Shown here: positions 41,943-50,191 of the stretch, piece by piece
How positions within the stretch are numbered: position 1 is the first letter of the stretch
Layout: each line of letters begins with the position of its first letter
Source of the DNA: Falsiroseomonas sp051433195
GTDB lineage: Bacteria; Pseudomonadota; Alphaproteobacteria; Acetobacterales; Acetobacteraceae
Reading direction: 5' to 3'
Assembly (NCBI RefSeq): GCF_051433195.1
Contig: NZ_JBHMFT010000008.1
Location: forward strand, 1-64,000
Length of the DNA stretch: 64,000 nt
Notes under the pieces: model-generated
The model's input: the letters and a program-made list of their open reading frames with translations, nothing else
Databases searched by the model: none
Told to the model about the DNA's origin: nothing
Program-made: the position numbers and the translations under genes

Positions 41943-43478
41943 ATGAGCTTCATGCAGCGCTTTGTAATCGGGCTTTGCCTGTTGCTGAGCAGTCCGGCCA
42001 TGGCGCAAAATCTGCGCATCGGGATCCAGGCGCCGCCCAGCACGCTGGACCCGCACTGGCTCCTGAACCTGGCGAATACTGGCGCCCTGAGGAACATCTA
42101 CGACACGCTGGTGGCCCGCGACGACCAGATGCGCCTTCGTCCGGGCTTGGCCGAATCCTGGCGCGTGGTGAACGACACCACCTGGGAGTTCAAGCTGCGT
42201 CCCAACGTGCGTTTCCACGACGGCGCGCCGCTGACCTCGGCCGATGTCGTAGCCTCGTTCCAGCGGGTGCCGAACGTGCCGGGCAACCCCAACCCCTATA
42301 CGATCTACCTCTCCGGCGTGACGGCCGTGGAACCGGTCGATGATCTGACCTTCAACATCCGCACTGCCGGGCCGCTGCCAGCCCTGCCGACCAACCTGAC
42401 GCAGATCTTCATCGTGCCGCGATCCGTGGCGCAGAAGGACAATCCGGAATTCAACTCCGGCGAGGCCGCGATCGGCACCGGCCCGTTTCGCCTGGCAAGC
42501 TGGTCCACCAACGCCCCGCTGGTGCTGCGGCGCAACGAATCCTGGTGGGGCGGCGCGGTGCCGTGGGAGACGGTCAGCATGATGCCGATCCCGAACGACA
42601 CGGCCCGCGTCGCGGCCCTGCTCGCCGGAGATGTCGAGTTCATCAACAACGTCCCGCTGCAGGACGCGTCGCGCATCGCCTCCGATCGCCGCGTCGCGCT
42701 GTTCGCCAGCCCGTCCATCTACGCGGTCAACATCTACCTGGATGTGGAGCGTCCGAACCCTCCGGGCGTGGAAGCGGACGGCCAGAATCCGATGCGCGAT
42801 GTCCGGGTGCGGCGCGCCATGTCGCTGGCGCTGAACCGCGACGGCATCGCGCGGCAGATCATGGAGGGCCACGCCGATTCCATCGACCAGCCCGTGCCGC
42901 CCTTCATCTTTGGCGCCATCCCGGACCGAACCGTGCCGAGCCAGGACCTCAATGGGGCAAGGGCCCTGCTGGCGGAGGCGGGGTTCCCACAGGGCTTCGG
43001 GCTGAACCTGTTCTGCTCGCCGAGTCGTACGCCGCGAATCTGCCAGGCGATCGCCGCGGCCTGGACGCGCATCGGTATCCGCACCACGGTCGAGGTGGTG
43101 CCGCAGGCAACCTTCCTGACCCGCCGCAACCGGCGGGACTACGGCGCCTTCGTCACCGTCTTCGGGTCCCTGACGGGCGAGACGTCCTATCTGCTCGGCT
43201 CACAGCTGCATTCCGTGGGCACGGTGCCGGGGCTCGGGTCGCTGAACTTCACCGGGCTTGGCAGGCCGGAGACGGATGCGCTCATCCAGCGTGCCCGCGC
43301 GACGCTGGATGACGCGGAGCGCGCGCGCCAGCTTCGCAGCCTGGTGCAGCACACCGTGGATGAAAGCCTGATCATCGGCGTCGCACTGCTGCGGTCGGTG
43401 AATGCAGGGCAGGCCAGGCTGGCCTTCCGGCCGCGAGCGGACGAGGAGGTGCAGGCGGTCACGATCACGCCGCGCTGA
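41943..43478 (+). CDS. Periplasmic oligopeptide-type ABC substrate-binding protein (SBP_bac_5)
   Basis: A 511-residue protein with a signal peptide (MSFMQRFVIGLCLLLSSPAMA then Q) and SBP_bac_5 landmarks: STLDPHWLLNLANTGALRNIYDTL, LRPGLAESWRVVNDTTWEFKL, ALLAGDVEFINNVP and RRAMSLALNRDGIARQIM. It would deliver peptides, opines or glutathione-like ligands to a dipeptide-type permease. No permease or ATPase follows; the dpp operon at 10-12.8 kb lacks its own binding protein, so it may once have worked with that system. Confidence 0.9.
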   Translation: MSFMQRFVIGLCLLLSSPAMAQNLRIGIQAPPSTLDPHWLLNLANTGALRNIYDTLVARDDQMRLRPGLAESWRVVNDTTWEFKLRPNVRFHDGAPLTSADVVASFQRVPNVPGNPNPYTIYLSGVTAVEPVDDLTFNIRTAGPLPALPTNLTQIFIVPRSVAQKDNPEFNSGEAAIGTGPFRLASWSTNAPLVLRRNESWWGGAVPWETVSMMPIPNDTARVAALLAGDVEFINNVPLQDASRIASDRRVALFASPSIYAVNIYLDVERPNPPGVEADGQNPMRDVRVRRAMSLALNRDGIARQIMEGHADSIDQPVPPFIFGAIPDRTVPSQDLNGARALLAEAGFPQGFGLNLFCSPSRTPRICQAIAAAWTRIGIRTTVEVVPQATFLTRRNRRDYGAFVTVFGSLTGETSYLLGSQLHSVGTVPGLGSLNFTGLGRPETDALIQRARATLDDAERARQLRSLVQHTVDESLIIGVALLRSVNAGQARLAFRPRADEEVQAVTITPR

Positions 43479-43589
43479 CCCTCGGCGAGCGCGGGTGCCG
43501 ACGCGGAAGCATGGCGCCGGCCCGATGCAGGTTGCCAGCGTGCCGCGCGCGCCTGCATCCTCAGGGTTCATTTCCCGCGAGGCCTGAGC

Positions 43590-44624
43590 GTGCAGCGAAC
43601 CACCATCCTGATCTCCTCCCCGTTGGAGGAGGAACATGTGGCGCGCATACGCGCCATGGATCCGAAGCGGCTGGAGGTGCTGTTCGAGCCAGGCCTGCTG
43701 CCGCCGACCCGATACCGGAACGACCATGGCGGAGCTCCATTCCAGCGTGATGCGGAGCAGGCGCAGCGCTGGGATGCGCTGATCCGGCGCGCAACCGTAT
43801 CCTGGGATATTCCAAAGGCGCAGGATCTCGCGAAGATGGATGGGCTGCGTTGGATCCAGGCCACCAGCACCGGCGTCGGCCAGCACGTCCGGCGGCTGGG
43901 CCTGCACGACCGCGACGTGCTGGTGACCACGGCCCGCGGATCGCACGCGCAGCCGCTGGCCGAGTTCGTCTTCATGTCATTGCTCAGCCATTGGCGCGGC
44001 CTGTCCCACCTGCAGGCGGAGCAGCGGGCGCATCGCTGGGAGCGTTACTGCCAGCCGCCGGTGGCGGGCCGTACCCTGGTGATCCTGGGCGCCGGCGACC
44101 TGGCGCGCGGCTCGGCGCGCCTCGCCAAGGCGTTGGACATGCATGTGATCGCCATCGCCCGCGAGCCGTCGAAGGCTCGCGCGCATGATGACCTGTTCGA
44201 TGAGATCGTCCCGCCAGGCGCCCTGCACGCGGCGCTCGGTCGGGCCGATGCGGTGCTGCTGACGGTGCCGCATACGCCGGAGACGGAGCGCGTGATCGAC
44301 GCGGCGGCGATTGCGGCGATGCGCCCCGGCATTGCCTTTGTGAACATCGCCCGCGGCCAGATCGTCGACGAAGACGCGCTGATCGGCGCGCTGCGGACCG
44401 GCCATATCGGCTTCGCTGCGCTGGATGTGACCCTGGTGGAGCCGCTGCCATCGGACAGCCCCCTCTGGGACCTGCCGAACGTCCTGATCAGCCCGCATTC
44501 CGCCAGCACGGTGCTCGAGGAGAACGAACGGATCGTTGAGATATTCCTGCACAACCTGGAGTGCTGGTTGGATGGCCGGCAGGCCGACATGCGGAACGTG
44601 TTGGACAAGGCGCTGATGTACTAA
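43590..44624 (+). CDS. D-2-hydroxyacid dehydrogenase family protein
   Basis: The 344-residue protein has the Rossmann motif GAGDLARGSARLAKALDMHV near residue 165, the substrate Arg in NIARGQIVDEDALIGAL, and the catalytic His in NVLISPHSAST; the conserved Glu lies in the VEPLPSDSPLW segment. It reduces 2-oxoacids or oxidises D-2-hydroxyacids with NAD(P)H. GTG start. Located 111 bases after the binding-protein gene and likely in the same transcript. Confidence 0.87.
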   Translation: MQRTTILISSPLEEEHVARIRAMDPKRLEVLFEPGLLPPTRYRNDHGGAPFQRDAEQAQRWDALIRRATVSWDIPKAQDLAKMDGLRWIQATSTGVGQHVRRLGLHDRDVLVTTARGSHAQPLAEFVFMSLLSHWRGLSHLQAEQRAHRWERYCQPPVAGRTLVILGAGDLARGSARLAKALDMHVIAIAREPSKARAHDDLFDEIVPPGALHAALGRADAVLLTVPHTPETERVIDAAAIAAMRPGIAFVNIARGQIVDEDALIGALRTGHIGFAALDVTLVEPLPSDSPLWDLPNVLISPHSASTVLEENERIVEIFLHNLECWLDGRQADMRNVLDKALMY

Positions 44625-44719
44625 ATGAGGTGATCCCGTTCGTCGGGGGCGCGTCCGGACTTGCGCCGTGGCTGCACCCGCTTGGGCCGCCTGTCCCTCC
44701 GCGCGAAAGGACCAGGAAT

Positions 44720-45841
44720 TCAGCCGGAAGGTGGCCTGCCATCACCTTCGGCCATGTCCGGCGCCGCATCTGCGCGCAAGAAGCGGAGGGTCACCTGCAG
44801 GCCGCTCTCGGGCGAGGAGCTGACATGCAGCCGGGCCCCGGCATTGTGCCGCAGCGACTGCACGATCAGGGCGCCGAGCCGCCCCGAGGTGGGCCAACTG
44901 GTACCTGCCGGCAGGCCGACACCATCATCGGCAATCAAGACCTTGCAGCCCTCGGGATCAACCAGGCTGTGCAGCGTGATCGTGCCGCCGGCGCGTCCGA
45001 CGAAGGCATGCTTCAGCGCATTCGTCAGTACCTCGTTCACCACGAGCCCGGCCGGCATCGCCACATTGATCGAGACCGGCCAGCTATCGACCTTGAGGTC
45101 CAGCCGAATCCCTTCCACGGCATGCGCCTGCATAACGGCGGAGGCGACCTGGCTGAGATATGTCCCCAGATCCACGCTCTCACCGGTCTTGTCTGGAGCA
45201 AGCGAGCGATAGAGCAGCGCCAGCGCGCTGACCCGGCCGGCCAGGCGACTGAAGGACGCCCCGGTTTCATCATCCGGCGCATTCCGGCTCTCCAGCCGGA
45301 TCAGCGCGGTGATCATCTGGAGGTTGTTCTTTACGCGATGTTGCAGTTCGCGCAGCAGTACGTCCTTTTCCTGGACGCGCTTCTCAAAGGCTTCGAGGTT
45401 GCTCCGGCTCTGCGGGTTGACTGCGGCCAGCGCCACGAGCCGAAACAGGGCAGCGCCATTCTCGTCGTGGATGATGTTCGACCAGGCGTCGAGGGCGGTT
45501 CCGTCCTCTTCCCCGCCCGACACCATGCGGAAGATGCCGATATGGTCCTCACCTGCCGTGATCGCGTCGCTGAGCTGCCGGTCGTCATCCGTGGCACTGG
45601 CGATAGCCTTCATGTCGCTCCAGGGGCGACCCAACAGCTCATCCGGCCGCAGCTTGGACAGCCGCTCGAATTCAAGATTGGCATAGGTGACACGCTCCCG
45701 TGGCTGCAACTCGGCCACGGCGATCGCGAAGGGAATGTTGTCGAGAAACTGCTTGAACCGATCGCTGTCGAGCGCCGCGGCGAGGTTCGGACTGCTGAAC
45801 AGCTCGTTCAGCGGCCGGGTCATGTCGTCGTCGGCTGTCAT
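44720..45841 (-). CDS. Soluble HWE/HisKA_2-type sensor histidine kinase with PAS domain
   Basis: A 373-residue kinase: PAS-like residues 25-145 (FLDNIPFAIAVAELQPRERV), the HisKA_2 phosphoacceptor segment VLLRELQHRVKNNLQMI with His168, and the ATPase N-box NEVLTNALKHAFVG followed by DDGVGLP. No membrane helix. Such kinases of alphaproteobacteria phosphorylate PhyR-type or stand-alone receivers in the general stress network. No response regulator is adjacent, so it is an orphan. Confidence 0.87.
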   Translation of the reverse strand: MTADDDMTRPLNELFSSPNLAAALDSDRFKQFLDNIPFAIAVAELQPRERVTYANLEFERLSKLRPDELLGRPWSDMKAIASATDDDRQLSDAITAGEDHIGIFRMVSGGEEDGTALDAWSNIIHDENGAALFRLVALAAVNPQSRSNLEAFEKRVQEKDVLLRELQHRVKNNLQMITALIRLESRNAPDDETGASFSRLAGRVSALALLYRSLAPDKTGESVDLGTYLSQVASAVMQAHAVEGIRLDLKVDSWPVSINVAMPAGLVVNEVLTNALKHAFVGRAGGTITLHSLVDPEGCKVLIADDGVGLPAGTSWPTSGRLGALIVQSLRHNAGARLHVSSSPESGLQVTLRFLRADAAPDMAEGDGRPPSG

Positions 45842-46019
45842 GGGAAGCCCCCAAGGTGATCGGCAAGGTCGTGAATCTGAGGCAGCCGAACTGAATAGAC
45901 GTAGACGGACAGGGCAGCAATCGACAGGCGGGTCATGCCGCCAGGCTGAAAGGGCTTGCGGCGAGACCTAGCGGAAAGGCTCCGCTACACCGGCCTGAAC
46001 GGCCGGCTGCGGGGGCAGC
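45842..46019. other. Intergenic stretch
   Basis: Divergent region upstream of the histidine kinase. No recognised promoter, repeat or gene; it leads into oxidase rubble. Confidence 0.4.
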
Positions 46020-46220
46020 GAGCTTGCGGGCTTGATCGAGAAAAGGGCCCAGGCTGACGCGGCGCTGAACCTCGCCGATGGGCGCTGGCGCCATGGCAAC
46101 CGCTTCGACCAGGTCTGCGGCGCCATTGCCGAAGTGCAGGACACGCATGGTCATGCGGCGCGCATGCCGGGCGAAACGCTCTGGCAGGTCACCGCCTATG
46201 TCCGGGACCTGGAACGCAAC
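46020..46220 (+). pseudogene. Cytochrome c C-terminal fragment
   Basis: The frame reads DGRWRHGNRFDQVCGAIAEV then HAARMPGETLWQVTAYVRDLE, matching the class I cytochrome c end (WrhG....v...I..G...MP......lwqv.AYVR.L) but without a heme-binding CxxCH in this part. The start and CxxCH region are missing. It abuts oxidase subunit fragments. Confidence 0.5.
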
Positions 46221-46278
46221 GCCCCCCGATGCGGCGGCGCCAGGAGCTGGACCAGAAGCGCGAGCCAGGAGCGGGGGG

Positions 46279-46726
46279 ATGAGGCGCGCCCTGCGGACGG
46301 TTGCGAGCCCGGCGCTGCTCCTGCTGGCAGCCGCCTGCGGCGGCGGGCCGCAATCCGCGCTCGATCCCGCCGGCGACCACGGGTTTCGCCCTCGCTGCCG
46401 TCGTGCCGCTCTGCCTCGCCACGCAGGGCGCGGGCTGGACGCTCGCCGGCACGCCGCCGCCCGACGTGGCCTTCGGCCTGGCCTTCATCCTGGTGCTGCT
46501 GGCCAGCGAATGGCCAAACCGCCGGCTGGCGAAGCGGGCGGAGGTACGGGACCTCCCCGCCATGCGCCGCGGGATGCTGCTGATGACGGCGATCGGCCCG
46601 CTGCTGATCGGCATCCGCGTGCTCGAGCTGATGCACCTCAACGTGCGCTGGTACGACAGCGCCTACGGCTCGACGATCTGGCTGCTGATGGTGCTGCACA
46701 CCATCCAAGCCGCTTGTCCGGCTTGA
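46279..46726 (+). pseudogene. Cytochrome c oxidase subunit II signal-lipobox plus subunit III-like remnant
   Basis: MRRALRTVASPALLLLAAAC is a lipoprotein signal with GGGPQSALDPAGD after the Cys, as at the start of alphaproteobacterial subunit II; the frame then breaks. In the next frame, from about 46380, FALAAVVPLCLATQGAGWTL, FGLAFILVLLASEWPNRRL and LNVRWYDSAYGSTIWLLMVL resemble the later half of an oxidase subunit III (RW.s.AYGS.vW.LL.lH). The whole set looks like a scrambled relic of a second oxidase. Confidence 0.55.
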
Positions 46727-46807
46727 AGGCGGGCCACTCCACAGCGCAGTCCGGGTGCTGATCGCTTTCCGCCCCGCTCGCGGCAGCCTCCGCGTGGCCG
46801 CCAGCGG

Positions 46808-47278
46808 TCAGGAGCGCAGGGCCTCCCCGGCTGCGTAGCGGCGCGAGGCGTCCACCAGGTCTGCCACCACACCAACCTCAGCGGCGTCGCGCGGGGCGTA
46901 GACCATCACGATCTGGCGCGACACGGTCGGAACGCCCGCCAGCGGGTGGGGCTCCGCCCAGCCGGCGCGCATGGCATCCTCCCGCAGGCCCGGCGGCAGC
47001 GTCAGGTGCAGGCTGCCATCCGCACCCGGATGCACATGGGCAAATTCGCGTCCGAGCAGGAACGCCTCCTCCGGCCCGCCCGCGGCGGCGGCGGGCAGGT
47101 GGAAGCCGAGGGTGCGCGGCGGCGCGCGGTGGCTCGGCGCCACCTCCACGCCCGGCATGGCGCGCAGACGCTCCATCAGGCCCTCGATCACGGATCGGTC
47201 CGGCTGCTGGTCGAGCTGGCTATGCGGGTTGGTGAGCGTGGTCCGCGGCCGGGGGCTGACGCGAAGGGGGAGGGACAT
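46808..47278 (-). CDS. Luciferase-family (DUF5519) protein, 156 aa
   Basis: Key segments FLLGREFAHVHPGADGSLHL, AMRAGWAEPHPLAGVP and IVMVYAPRDAAEVGVVADL match DUF5519, a small family sometimes annotated luciferase-like that lacks a known activity. Divergent from a LysR regulator with a 77-base gap, a typical regulator-target pair. Confidence 0.8.
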   Translation of the reverse strand: MSLPLRVSPRPRTTLTNPHSQLDQQPDRSVIEGLMERLRAMPGVEVAPSHRAPPRTLGFHLPAAAAGGPEEAFLLGREFAHVHPGADGSLHLTLPPGLREDAMRAGWAEPHPLAGVPTVSRQIVMVYAPRDAAEVGVVADLVDASRRYAAGEALRS

Positions 47279-47325
47279 GGTGATCTCCAGTCAGAGGTTC
47301 GTTCCGACCGGAAGATGGCGTTGCG

Positions 47326-47379
47326 TATTCGGGATGGGGAGAGCATGATTACGGGATGGTGCATCCCAAATACGGGACG
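47326..47379. promoter_or_regulatory. Phased CGGGA repeats and inverted repeat between DUF5519 and LysR genes
   Basis: TATTCGGGATG (47326-47336), ATTACGGGATG (47348-47358) and AATACGGGACG (47369-47379) are direct repeats at 22- and 21-base spacing, two DNA helical turns. GGGATG-GTG-CATCCC (47353-47367) is an inverted repeat over the LysR start. This is a good candidate LysR operator set. Confidence 0.55.
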
Positions 47380-48273
47380 AAGCTGCCGGACTACGAGGCG
47401 CTCGCCCTGTTCCTGCGCGTCGCCGCGCATGATGGCTTCGGGGCGGCCGCCCGCGCCTCCCGGATGCCGAAGAGCACCCTCAGCCGTCGCATCGCCGAGT
47501 TCGAAGCCGACCTCGGCACGCCGCTGCTCCGGCGGACGAGCCGGGGCGTTTCGCTGACGGCGGAGGGCGCCGCGCTTGCCGAGGCCTGCCGTGGCGGCTT
47601 CGAGGGGCTGGATGCTGCAATCGCTCATGCGGCGCCACGCGACGGAGCGCTGCGCGGCCCCCTCGTCGTCTCGGCGCCACAGGCTTTCGGCGTGGCAGTC
47701 GTGGAACCTGCATTGCTCGACCTCGCCGCCCGGCATCCGGCATTGCGCCTCGACCTGCGTCTGGAGGACAGGCGGGCGGATTTCGAGATTGACGGTCTGG
47801 ACCTCGCCATCCGGATGGGGGAGCTGGACGACAGTGCCCTTGCCGGCCGGCGGCTTTGCCTGGTGGCCCGGGCGGTGGTGGCCTCCCCGGCCTTGCTGGC
47901 AGGACGGACGCCGCCGACGCAGCCTGCAGATCTGGCGGCCTTCGCGGCCCTCGCCCCGCGGCAGGGGCCGCTGCGTTGGATGCTGCAGGGCCCCGGCGGC
48001 GCCCTCGCCACAATCGAACCCGCCGCGGTGGCTTGCATCAACGATGCGGGCGGGCTGCGCCGTGCCGCGCTGGCCGGGCTGGGCCTCGCCCTGTTGCCGC
48101 GGTTCCTGGTGAAGGTGGAACTGCGGGCGGGAACGCTGGTCGAGCCGCTGCCCAGCTGGCAGCCGGCAGCCCTGCCTGCCACAGCCCTGTTCCGGCGGGC
48201 CGCCACCGCCGTCCCGGCCGTGCGCGACGCGGTCGATGCCATCGCCCGCCTGGCGGCTTCCGGGAACTTCTGA
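47356..48273 (+). CDS. LysR-family transcriptional regulator
   Basis: The 305-residue protein has the N-terminal helix-turn-helix (ALFLRVAAHDGFGAAARASR, PKSTLSRRIAEFEADLGTPL) and a periplasmic-binding-type effector domain (DLAIRMGELDDSALAGRRL, AALAGLGLALLPRFLV). It probably regulates the divergent DUF5519 gene. The start codon lies within the repeat set, so it likely autoregulates. Confidence 0.9.
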   Translation: MVHPKYGTKLPDYEALALFLRVAAHDGFGAAARASRMPKSTLSRRIAEFEADLGTPLLRRTSRGVSLTAEGAALAEACRGGFEGLDAAIAHAAPRDGALRGPLVVSAPQAFGVAVVEPALLDLAARHPALRLDLRLEDRRADFEIDGLDLAIRMGELDDSALAGRRLCLVARAVVASPALLAGRTPPTQPADLAAFAALAPRQGPLRWMLQGPGGALATIEPAAVACINDAGGLRRAALAGLGLALLPRFLVKVELRAGTLVEPLPSWQPAALPATALFRRAATAVPAVRDAVDAIARLAASGNF

Positions 48274-48304
48274 GCGGCCTACGGCCTGTCGAATGGAGGT
48301 TCGG

Positions 48305-48600
48305 CGTTCAACAAGGCGCCCACCTCCTGGACGACGGGGTCCGCTGGCATCGCCGCACCTATGTCGGCTCGCTGACCGGCACCATCATCCAGGCGATCCC
48401 CAAGGCGGGCCCACGCGACGGCGTGATGATGCTGGACGAGACCGACAACATGGGCCGCGGAATCCAGGGGGGATCCTTCCGCCGCGTGGTCGTCATCGCG
48501 ACCGCATGGAGATCATCGACCTCAGCGGCTGCACGGAGGCGGAGACGCAGCAGATCGCGCGGCGCGACCTGCTGCCACGGCAGCGCGGAGCAACAGCGGC
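48305..48600 (+). pseudogene. lon: Lon protease ATPase-domain fragment
   Basis: HRRTYVGSLTGTIIQAIPKA then RDGVMMLDETDNMGRGIQG in one frame is the Lon Walker B region (normally RTYIGALPG..IQ...VMLLDEIDK...GDPSSA.LEVLDP), and a second frame gives RDRMEIIDLSGCTEAETQQI then ARRDLLPRQR, the Lon sensor-2-near segment. About 60 residues between the two are missing and the conserved Glu-Ile-Asp-Lys is altered (ETDN). Only about 0.3 kb of a normally 2.4-kb gene remains. Confidence 0.75.
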
Positions 48601-48698
48601 CGAGGCGGCGTTCCAGGACGCGGGTGACAGCGCCGGCCCTTGCGCCTCCAGGTCGGCGGCCAAGGCGCTGCAACCTGTCCTGCGACGAGCCTGGATTG

Positions 48699-49406
48699 TC
48701 AGGTCGCGGGATCGACCCCACTCGCCAAATAGGCGGCCTTCGCTCGTTCTCCGTTCAGCGCCCTGAGGAATGCCTCCGCAGCGGCGCGGTTCGGCGACTG
48801 CGTCATCATCGCGGCGGAGAACGAGGAAACCTGTTGCAACTCCTCCGGGAACTTCCCGACCACCTCGATGCCGGGGACGACCATCAACTCACTCACCTGC
48901 TGCACGGCAAGATCCGCCTCCCCGGTCACCAGCTTCTCGGCGGTGAATCCGGCCGGAATCACCGTGGCACGGCTGCGCACGGCATCGGCGATGCCAAGGC
49001 GGTCGATCACCGTCTCGAGGTGGATGCCACTGGCCCCCGCGCGCGAATAGGCGACGGAGCGTGCCTGCAGCAGGGCCGCCTTGAACGCCTCCACCGTTTC
49101 GATTGCCGGATGCGGCGCACCACCTGCCACGGCAAGACCGAGGCGGGAATGCGCCACCTCCACCCGTGTCGCCGGATCGACCTTGCCCTGCTCGACCAGC
49201 TCATCCATCGAGGCCTTGATCAGCACGAGAATGTCGGCCTGCTCACCGGCGGCGACCTTGGTCATGATCAGCGTGGTCGGCACCCAGTCGACCACCACCC
49301 TGTTGCCGGTGTTCGCTTCGTAGTCAGACACGATGCCGCCCTCGAAGGCACCGCGTACGGCGAGCCCGGACAGGATCCGAAGCGTCGCGCCCGATAGATT
49401 GGCCAT
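48699..49406 (-). CDS. Substrate-binding protein of the molybdate/ModA-like fold
   Basis: A 235-residue protein with LRILSGLAVRGAFEGGIVSD at the start, ADILVLIKASMDELVEQGKV, VAYSRAGASGIHLETVIDRLG and VSELMVVPGIEVVGKFPEEL. It follows the ModA-type pattern but has no signal peptide (MANLSGATL...), so it may be cytoplasmic or its signal was lost. It may be a regulator-like or solute-binding protein. The start at 49406 is chosen to exclude a long Arg/Gly prefix. Confidence 0.75.
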   Translation of the reverse strand: MANLSGATLRILSGLAVRGAFEGGIVSDYEANTGNRVVVDWVPTTLIMTKVAAGEQADILVLIKASMDELVEQGKVDPATRVEVAHSRLGLAVAGGAPHPAIETVEAFKAALLQARSVAYSRAGASGIHLETVIDRLGIADAVRSRATVIPAGFTAEKLVTGEADLAVQQVSELMVVPGIEVVGKFPEELQQVSSFSAAMMTQSPNRAAAEAFLRALNGERAKAAYLASGVDPAT

Positions 49407-49482
49407 GGGTTCTGCATCTCCTCCGATGGGTATAGTCTGACCCGGTACCCGCCCGGCGGTCTGCCAGCAACAAGGTCCTCCC

Positions 49483-50151
49483 ATGCCCTGCCGCATCGTG
49501 CTCCTTCACGCAACTCCCGTCGCCATGCAGCCGATCCAGTCCGCCTTTGCCGAACGCTGGCCGGAGGCGGAAACGGTCAACCTGCTGGATGATGGCCTCT
49601 CCCTCGACCGTGCGCGCGAATCGGAGCTGACCGAGGCGATGATCGAGCGTTTCGTCGCCTTCGGAACCTATGGCCACCGCATGGGCGCGGATGGCATCCT
49701 GGTGACCTGCTCCGCCTTCGGCCCGGCGATCGACCGCATGATCGAGGCGCTTCCCATCCCGGTGCTCAAGCCGAACGAGGCGATGTTCCAGGCGGCGATC
49801 GCCCAGGGCGGACGCGTCGGCATGCTGGCGACCTTCGGGCCATCAGTCGGCACGATGACGGAGGAATTCGATGAATTCGTCGCCCGCAGCGGCCGGCCGG
49901 CGAGCCTGACCACCGTGCTGGTGGCGGATGCCATGGACCTGCTGAAGAAGGGCGACGCGGATTCACACAACCGCCTGGTCGCCGAGCGCGCGCCGGAGCT
50001 TGCCGGGTACGACGCCATCATGCTCGCCCACTTCTCAACCTCCCGCGCCGCGGCGGCGGTCCGCAGGGTGGTGGACGTCCCGGTGCTGACGGCGCCCGAT
50101 GCGGCGGTGCTGCGCATGCGGGAGATGATCGAGGCCCGCGCGGGAAGCTGA
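49483..50151 (+). CDS. Aspartate/glutamate racemase-family protein
   Basis: A 222-residue protein with the first catalytic-region motif GILVTCSAFGPAI (Cys76) and a C-terminal TAPDAAVLRMREM. The second catalytic Cys expected near residue 185 is replaced in MLAHFSTSRAAAA, so racemase chemistry by two thiols is unlikely; related proteins act as hydantoin or maleate-type isomerases or decarboxylases. Divergent from the ModA-like gene, with which it may form a unit. Confidence 0.78.
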   Translation: MPCRIVLLHATPVAMQPIQSAFAERWPEAETVNLLDDGLSLDRARESELTEAMIERFVAFGTYGHRMGADGILVTCSAFGPAIDRMIEALPIPVLKPNEAMFQAAIAQGGRVGMLATFGPSVGTMTEEFDEFVARSGRPASLTTVLVADAMDLLKKGDADSHNRLVAERAPELAGYDAIMLAHFSTSRAAAAVRRVVDVPVLTAPDAAVLRMREMIEARAGS

Positions 50152-50191
50152 CGGGTCCGCCGGTCAGGCTTGTCATCTCCCGAGCGAGGTG

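Noticed and set aside
41658..42872. 404-codon minus-strand frame over the oligopeptide binding protein
   Set aside because: Antisense shadow of the gene with a signal peptide and SBP_bac_5 landmarks.
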